DNA of 64,000 nucleotides. Source: JBOGNO01 sp050747245 (GTDB lineage Bacteria; Acidobacteriota; Terriglobia; Acidiferrales; UBA7541). Each line of letters begins with the position of its first letter. Positions within the stretch are counted from its first letter, which is position 1. The notes beneath the pieces are model-generated. The model was not told where the DNA came from, did not search any database, and saw only the letters and a list, made by a program, of their open reading frames with translations. This document shows, piece by piece, positions 59,555-64,000 of this stretch. Location of the stretch: assembly GCA_050747245.1 (NCBI GenBank), contig JBOGNO010000006.1, positions 182,006-246,005 of the forward strand, in the 5' to 3' direction. Position numbers and translations under genes: made by a program.

Positions 59555-61111
59555 TCAGTTCCAGTGTTTGAGTTGCGGCCAAATTTGGACAAACGTGAAG
59601 GTCGGACCTCGGCACAAATAAATGGCGTGATTCTCTTCTCCCATGCCGTACGCGTTGTAATGTACCCCAGCCACTTTTACAGACTGGAAAAGGCTCTCAA
59701 GGCTTTCCCGGTCTCCCTGAAGGACAATCAACGTGCTGCCGTGGAAGTCGGGTGGGCCCCAGTAATAATAATTCTGGTGCGCGCAGATGGCCTTCGGCAG
59801 ACCAAATCGGGGGCCGAATAGATCAATTGCTCCGGCCTCGCCGTAGTTGCTGGCATAGATTCCTGTGCGTGCGCGCTCTGCAGGGTCGAGCGACCAGTAG
59901 ATTGTCGCCACTTCCTGTACGAGTTGCTCCCATCCTATTTGATCCGCGAACATTTGCGGCCAAACGCTCTCGTGATGCACTTCCGTTTTCGGCACCCCCG
60001 CGTGTAAGAAGCGTTCGTAAGCGACGTACCGCTCCGGCGACAAGATGGGCAGCACCAGGAACGCGATCGGCACAGCTGCGAGCGCAACAACCAATGCCGC
60101 CACTGCTCTTGGCCAGACTCGCCCCCCGAACCATCTTTCAAACGCTACAGCACCTCCTGCCAGCAGCATCGGATAAATGCCCGCAAGGTAGTAGCCCTTG
60201 GCGTGCTCGAAATACATCACCAGAAAAAACGCCGTGAAGGTCCAGCCCAGTATTCTTAGCTGCGCGTCGCGGAAGAAGCTCACTAGCCCGGCCACCCATA
60301 GCGGAAGCTGCGCAGGACCGACGATCAGAATCTGTTGCAGTACAAATTGTAAGGGGCCGAGAACTACGTTTTTACCGCTTCGCCGCACGTTTTCCAGATC
60401 CTCGAGTGTTGGAAAGTGGTGCGCCACCTCCCAAATCAAGTTCGGAAGGAAAATCGCCAGTGCTGCTGCGCCGCCCAGCCAGATCCAAGGCTTTCGGAAT
60501 TCCCTCCGATGCTCGGTGAGCAACATCGCGGCAATCACCGCGATCCCGAAGAACGCCGTCGAGTGCTTGTTCTCCAGCGCGATTCCCGCCACGAATCCAA
60601 ATCCGATCCACCACCTCGAATCGCCGGACTTCAGAAAGTGAATCAGGATGGCAAGACACGTCGTCCACAGCAGTGGTTCCATCGGATTCATGGAAAGTAA
60701 ATTTCCAAAAGCCAGATAAATCGGCGCACAAACGATCGCCAAACCTGCGAGTCCCTGCGCAAAACGCCTGCCGCCCAATTGTTGCGTCACAATCATCGTC
60801 GCGGCGACTGTGGCTGCTCCGGCAACCGCGGATATGAGCCGTATAGCGCGGAAGGAGCCGCCCAGCGCCAACCCGACTCTCGCGTACGCTGCCACCAGCG
60901 GCGCGAAATCCACGTATCCCCAGTCGAGGTGCCGCGCTGCATCCAGGTAATAAAGTTCATCGCGGAAATATCCATAGCGGCCGTTCGTTAGCAGATGTAT
61001 CAGCAGCTTAGCAACCGCAAGACTCGCGACCAACCACATGCACAACGTTGGCGAATTCTGCGATGTGTTTTGCGGCGTCGAATTGTTTTCGGAATCTGCG
61101 GGCGAGCCCAT
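59555..61111 (-). CDS. Glycosyltransferase family 39 (PMT/ArnT-like)
   Basis: 518 aa from the ATG at 61111 (RBS GGGAGAAAA). A GT-C polytopic enzyme with about 11 helices. The first extracytoplasmic loop contains the family signature: 'GYFRDELYYLDAARHLDWGY' with the catalytic-like DE and 'VDFAPLVAAYARVGLALGGS', followed by 'AIRLISAVAGAATVAATMIV'. A C-terminal periplasmic part ('GYYLAGIYPMLLAGGAVAFE') matches PMT_2. It uses a polyprenyl-phosphate sugar donor; acceptor unknown. 61 bp from uvrA. Confidence 0.9.
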   Translation of the reverse strand: MGSPADSENNSTPQNTSQNSPTLCMWLVASLAVAKLLIHLLTNGRYGYFRDELYYLDAARHLDWGYVDFAPLVAAYARVGLALGGSFRAIRLISAVAGAATVAATMIVTQQLGGRRFAQGLAGLAIVCAPIYLAFGNLLSMNPMEPLLWTTCLAILIHFLKSGDSRWWIGFGFVAGIALENKHSTAFFGIAVIAAMLLTEHRREFRKPWIWLGGAAALAIFLPNLIWEVAHHFPTLEDLENVRRSGKNVVLGPLQFVLQQILIVGPAQLPLWVAGLVSFFRDAQLRILGWTFTAFFLVMYFEHAKGYYLAGIYPMLLAGGAVAFERWFGGRVWPRAVAALVVALAAVPIAFLVLPILSPERYVAYERFLHAGVPKTEVHHESVWPQMFADQIGWEQLVQEVATIYWSLDPAERARTGIYASNYGEAGAIDLFGPRFGLPKAICAHQNYYYWGPPDFHGSTLIVLQGDRESLESLFQSVKVAGVHYNAYGMGEENHAIYLCRGPTFTFVQIWPQLKHWN

Positions 61112-61186
61112 TTTTCTCCCGGAATTGTAGCACCCTGCTCTGGGCGCTGTTAGAATCGGCGCTTTCGCATTTGACAGCCCGAAGAG

Positions 61187-61798
61187 ATGAGCCTCGCTCC
61201 GCCAAAGATCAAACTTCCCAATTGGCTGGCGCATCTCGTCGCCACGCTCGGTGGCGTGGGCCTCTTTATCGTCGCGTTTTTTGATTCCTCAGTTTTATCG
61301 TTTCCCATCGTCGCCGATCTTCTGGTCATCGAAGAAGCCATCCAAAATCCCGCGCGCATGCCTTACTACGCCGCGATGGCCACGCTTGGCTCTCTCGCTG
61401 GATGTTTCTGGCTCTACCTCCTCGCGAAAAAGGGCGGCGAAGCGTTTTTTCGCCGCCGTGCCGGTTTGCGCGCGGCGAAAATCGGCGTGTGGGTGCGCTC
61501 CAATGGTTTTCTGAGCGTCGCCATTCCCGCGATTCTTCCTCCTCCCATGCCATTCAAGGCCTTCGTCATCGCCGCCGGAGTCTTCCAGGTTCCTTTGCGC
61601 ACCTTTATTTTTGCCCTGCTCCTGGCCCGCGGCATCCGCTACTTTGCGGAAGGCCTTCTCGCTGCGCGCTATGGTGAAGCCGCCACGCAATTCCTCCTCG
61701 GCCACAAGCTCTTCTTTTCTCTAGGAGGTCTCTTTGCCCTCGCGCTCAGCTTTCTCCTCACGCGCTGGTTTTTCGGCCGCGCCCAAAAACAATCTTGA
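61187..61798 (+). CDS. VTT (SNARE-associated/DedA-like) membrane protein
   Basis: A 203-aa VTT-domain protein of the YqaA/DedA type. Five to six hydrophobic segments: 'LVATLGGVGLFIVAFFDSSV', 'AAMATLGSLAGCFWLYLLAK', 'IPAILPPPMPFKAFVIAAGV', 'LFFSLGGLFALALSFLLTRW'. The motif 'PPPMPFKAFVIAAGVFQVPL' is typical. VTT proteins are implicated in lipid flipping and membrane potential homeostasis. It faces away from the GT39 gene and converges on the DUF457-like gene. Confidence 0.85.
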   Translation: MSLAPPKIKLPNWLAHLVATLGGVGLFIVAFFDSSVLSFPIVADLLVIEEAIQNPARMPYYAAMATLGSLAGCFWLYLLAKKGGEAFFRRRAGLRAAKIGVWVRSNGFLSVAIPAILPPPMPFKAFVIAAGVFQVPLRTFIFALLLARGIRYFAEGLLAARYGEAATQFLLGHKLFFSLGGLFALALSFLLTRWFFGRAQKQS

Positions 61799-61815
61799 GT
61801 TTTTCTTGGAAGCGT

Positions 61816-62820
61816 TCAGCGGCTGGAACTGGAGGAGCGAAATTCCTCGTCCGTGACCTGAAGTTGGCGGTTCAACTCCACCACTACGTATACATCACCG
61901 CCGTTTCCGGCTTCATACGGAAACCTCAGATCGTGCACTTCGAAGTGGTATCCCGAATCCGTCGAATCGAGTGTGGCCAGCGGCAATTGCGCGTGCGCCA
62001 CGAATTCTTGCGCCGTCTTGGTGTTCTCCGCTGCTGTCAACGCATCGGAAGCTTCTGGCTTGTAAAAAGTTCGGCTGCGGTCCGCGTCGAAATAAGAATT
62101 CGGGCCAACTGGCACTTCCACAATTTCGTAGGTGTTCGCCGTCGCAATCACTCCGCGCCATTTGAATATTGAGTTCGCCGCCGGGAACGCCGAGGTCGTG
62201 AGGGGGGCGGCGCCGTGATATTCGCGCGCGTCTGCCAGTTTCACCGCGCTCGCATGCATCATACCTCGCGCGCCGAAGTAAAGAACCAGCGCCGCGAGCG
62301 CTACGATCGCCCCATATCCCGGTCCGCGCTTTCGCTTTTTTTCTCCGATTTCCTCGCCTACCAGCGCGAAAAGCGCGGGCAGGAGCAGGCCCGCAACTAG
62401 AATCGCCAGGATCCACGGGTCTACGTATGTCGTCCAGTCCCAGGAAAACGGCCTCGCGCTGAACGGCCAGAGAAGCTCCACCGGGTCATTCGCGCACAAG
62501 TCCATCAGCAAATGTGCGCCCACTCCCATGCCACAAATCATCGCCGCGCGAGGGAAGGGAACTGGGATCTTCATGAATTTCCCGGACACTTTTGTCGCAG
62601 CCGCCGCAAGCAGCGTCACCAGCACCGCCGCTCCCAGAAGTGAATGTGCCAGCGCGTGCCCGAGGACCAAGTAGGCGTGCGCCCCTGCCACCCGGCTCAG
62701 CAAATCGACGTCCGGCGCCGCTCCCGCCACCAGAAGCATTGGCAGCGCCAGACGTTCACCGCGGCCGATCCCCGCCTTTCCCAGCGCTCCAGAAGCGAGC
62801 AGATGCGTTACCGGATCCAT
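61816..62820 (-). CDS. Membrane-bound metal-dependent hydrolase (DUF457 / YdjM type)
   Basis: 334 aa. The family pattern is visible: N-terminal 'MDPVTHLLASGALGKAG' (His in THxxxGxxxG style), 'PDVDLLSRVAGAHAYLVLGH' and 'ALAHSLLGAAVLVTL' (D-x-D and His ligands), then 'GMGVGAHLLMDLCANDPVEL'. Four to five helices follow, then a soluble C-terminal part. DUF457 proteins are predicted zinc-dependent membrane hydrolases of unknown substrate. It precedes the lipid-kinase gene on the same strand by 13 bp. Confidence 0.82.
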   Translation of the reverse strand: MDPVTHLLASGALGKAGIGRGERLALPMLLVAGAAPDVDLLSRVAGAHAYLVLGHALAHSLLGAAVLVTLLAAAATKVSGKFMKIPVPFPRAAMICGMGVGAHLLMDLCANDPVELLWPFSARPFSWDWTTYVDPWILAILVAGLLLPALFALVGEEIGEKKRKRGPGYGAIVALAALVLYFGARGMMHASAVKLADAREYHGAAPLTTSAFPAANSIFKWRGVIATANTYEIVEVPVGPNSYFDADRSRTFYKPEASDALTAAENTKTAQEFVAHAQLPLATLDSTDSGYHFEVHDLRFPYEAGNGGDVYVVVELNRQLQVTDEEFRSSSSSR

Positions 62821-62833
62821 TCATTTCTACCAA

Positions 62834-63853
62834 TCATTTCGGTATTCCTTCATATCCCGCAGGGAGCAGCAGCGTCAAGGCATCTGGCACAATTTCCATT
62901 CTTAGCGGAATCGGCCCCACAGCTTCCCCATCCATCTGCGCGTACACCAGCGTTTCGCCAGCCGACTCGCACTCAATCTCCGTCGTCTTCCAGAATTCGA
63001 TGCCTTGCATCCCGCGAATTTTCCCCAACCACAACGCCAGCAGGCACATCAAATATCTCCATCGGCTTTGCGTGGTTTGCAGCATCACCTCAAACTCGTC
63101 CTCGAAGAGACTCGCTTCCGTCGTAATTTGAAACGGCCCGCCGTAATGTTTCGTCCTCCCCACCACCACCAGAGTTCCCTTGCGCTCGCGCCCTTCCGAT
63201 TTCACCAGGATCTCCGGAAAGGAATATCGGAAAAGCTGCCGGAATCCCTCGAGCCAGTAGGCTAGGATTCCCGTGTTTTGTTTCAACCGCTCCACCAGCG
63301 CATGAACCATCTCCCCATCCGGCCCTGCTCCTGCGACGCACAGAAAATAGCGCCGAGCCGCCCCCTGCGCCTCATTGCTCGCATCCGCGTGCGGCAGAAT
63401 CGCTCCGAGCGCGATTCTCCTAAGCGTTCCTCCCGGGATCAGCCGCGCCGCCACGGGCAAATCCCACGGTATGCGCAGTTCCTTTGCCAGTATGTTGGCG
63501 GTTCCCGCAGGCAGCAGTGCCATCGGCACGTGGCTCCCGGCGAGCCCGTTGACTACCTCATTGACCGTGCCGTCGCCGCCGCACGCGATTACCAGTTGTC
63601 GTTTTTGCTCCACGGCCTGTCGCGCCAGGACTGTCGCCGATCCGCGTCCTGAAGTCGGCGCCAGCTCGGCCTTGATCCCCGCATCTCGCAGAATCGCCGA
63701 AGCAGCTTCCAGTTCCGTAAGCCTTCTGTGCCTCCGCCTCCCGCTTGTCGGGTTATAGATGATTACAGCATCGTGGATTCCTTCCGGCATGGTAGGGCCA
63801 TTCGCAGAGAGTGGCTCAGACGCAGCGCATTGTATAATATTCGTCTCTTTCAT
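62834..63853 (-). CDS. Diacylglycerol/lipid kinase family protein (YegS-like)
   Basis: 339 aa from the ATG at 63853 (RBS GGAGGAAAG); the longer frame in the raw translation is not needed. Motifs of the DAGK catalytic domain: 'AVIIYNPTSGRRRHRRLTEL' (N-terminal nucleotide loop), 'LVIACGGDGTVNEVVNGLAG' (GGDGTxxEV), 'ALLPAGTANILAKELRIPWD' (GT.N..A). C-terminal beta-rich lipid-binding domain ('TLVVVGRTKHYGGPFQITTE', 'LVYAQMDGEAVGPIPLRMEI'). It phosphorylates diacylglycerol or another lipid at the inner membrane. Divergent from ligA, with a 26-bp gap. Confidence 0.9.
   Translation of the reverse strand: MKETNIIQCAASEPLSANGPTMPEGIHDAVIIYNPTSGRRRHRRLTELEAASAILRDAGIKAELAPTSGRGSATVLARQAVEQKRQLVIACGGDGTVNEVVNGLAGSHVPMALLPAGTANILAKELRIPWDLPVAARLIPGGTLRRIALGAILPHADASNEAQGAARRYFLCVAGAGPDGEMVHALVERLKQNTGILAYWLEGFRQLFRYSFPEILVKSEGRERKGTLVVVGRTKHYGGPFQITTEASLFEDEFEVMLQTTQSRWRYLMCLLALWLGKIRGMQGIEFWKTTEIECESAGETLVYAQMDGEAVGPIPLRMEIVPDALTLLLPAGYEGIPK
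63812..63838 (+). promoter_or_regulatory. Putative promoter for ligA, inside the divergent lipid-kinase gene
   Basis: A perfect TATAAT at 63833-63838; the best -35 (TGGCTC, 63812-63817) is weak and the spacer is 15 bp. The predicted start near 63845 lies within the first codons of the divergent kinase gene, so the two promoters would interfere. Confidence 0.35.
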
Positions 63854-63879
63854 CCGGGGAACTTTCCTCCGAGGCGCGC

Positions 63880-64000
63880 ATGAAGGTAAGCACGGCCCTT
63901 GCCAAAAGAGCGGAAAAGCTGCGTGAAGTAATTCGTCGCCATGAATATCTCTATCACGTCCTGGACAATCCACAGATCTCCGACGCGCAGTTCGACCTGT
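63880..64000 (+). CDS. ligA: NAD-dependent DNA ligase, N-terminal fragment
   Basis: The frame runs off the right edge; 40 codons are visible from the ATG at 63880 (RBS GAGG). 'RAEKLREVIRRHEYLYHVLD' and 'NPQISDAQFDL' match domain Ia of LigA, which binds NMN (RxxxxxHxxxYYxxDxPxISDxxYD). The enzyme seals nicks in replication and repair. The Tyr pair normally YY is YH here (LYHVLD). The remainder, including the adenylation Lys motif KxDG, is outside the window. Confidence 0.88.
   Translation, partial: MKVSTALAKRAEKLREVIRRHEYLYHVLDNPQISDAQFDL

Noticed and set aside
1..64000. CRISPR arrays, tRNA or rRNA genes, integrases, transposases, phage genes
   Set aside because: I looked for regularly spaced repeats, cloverleaf sequences and the usual protein motifs and saw none.

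Overview
The window looks like part of an acidobacterial chromosome (Acidobacteriota). The best evidence is lineage-typical families: a VWFA-related acidobacterial protein (21022-22704), a large Oar-like TonB-dependent receptor with an N-terminal carboxypeptidase-regulatory-like domain (26802-29987), and a Tad pilus locus of the acidobacterial kind. GC is moderately high, genes are dense, short ATGA/GTGA overlaps are common, and GTG starts are frequent. I saw no tRNA, rRNA, CRISPR array, transposase or prophage gene.

Layout. 1-284 (-) is the start of a lipoprotein cut by the window edge. 430-8992 (-) is a Tad (tight adherence / Flp pilus) operon read from flp through prepilin peptidase, cpaB, secretin, cpaE, cpaF, tadB and tadC to a DUF192 gene, with two small membrane-protein genes inserted. 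9213-12739 (-) holds a polytopic GT-C-like membrane protein, a DUF362 protein and a terpene-cyclase-fold protein. 13018-15472 (+) holds tadG, two tadE genes and a 36-codon membrane ORF. Both the flp and the tadG transcription units are preceded by sequences that fit the -24/-12 sigma-54 consensus with exact GG-N10-GC spacing, so the two halves of the Tad system may be co-regulated.

15572-22704 has an aminotransferase, typA, an LTA-synthase-like sulfatase-fold protein and the VWFA protein. 22.9-26.4 kb is an accessory-looking block: two exported proteins and an OmpH/Skp homologue, bracketed by an inverted copy of a roughly 60-bp repeat and carrying a hairpin-rich leader. Next come the TonB receptor and a (+) operon hpt-rpiB-deoC followed by a GAF-GAF-SpoIIE phosphatase. 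The RpiB and DeoC proteins both carry extra N-terminal segments that resemble those of bacterial-microcompartment enzymes.

34.3-40.9 kb (-) carries an alpha/beta hydrolase, nadK, tlyA, ispA, xseB and a penicillin-acylase-family enzyme. 41-44.3 kb (+) carries a CNNM/CorC-type membrane protein overlapping two oligopeptide ABC permeases. 44.3-47.5 kb (-) has a SAM hydroxide adenosyltransferase and an M28 glutamate-carboxypeptidase-like enzyme. 47.7-50.0 kb (+) pairs a cysteine desulfurase with mnmA (sulfur supply for tRNA thiolation). The remainder has two small envelope proteins, uvrC, a TPR protein, an operon uvrA-TPR-two exported proteins-SprT-like, a GT39 glycosyltransferase, a VTT protein, a DUF457-type hydrolase, a YegS-like lipid kinase and the first 40 codons of ligA running off the right edge.

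Most functional names rest on family motifs read by eye. Promoters and small ORFs are predictions.
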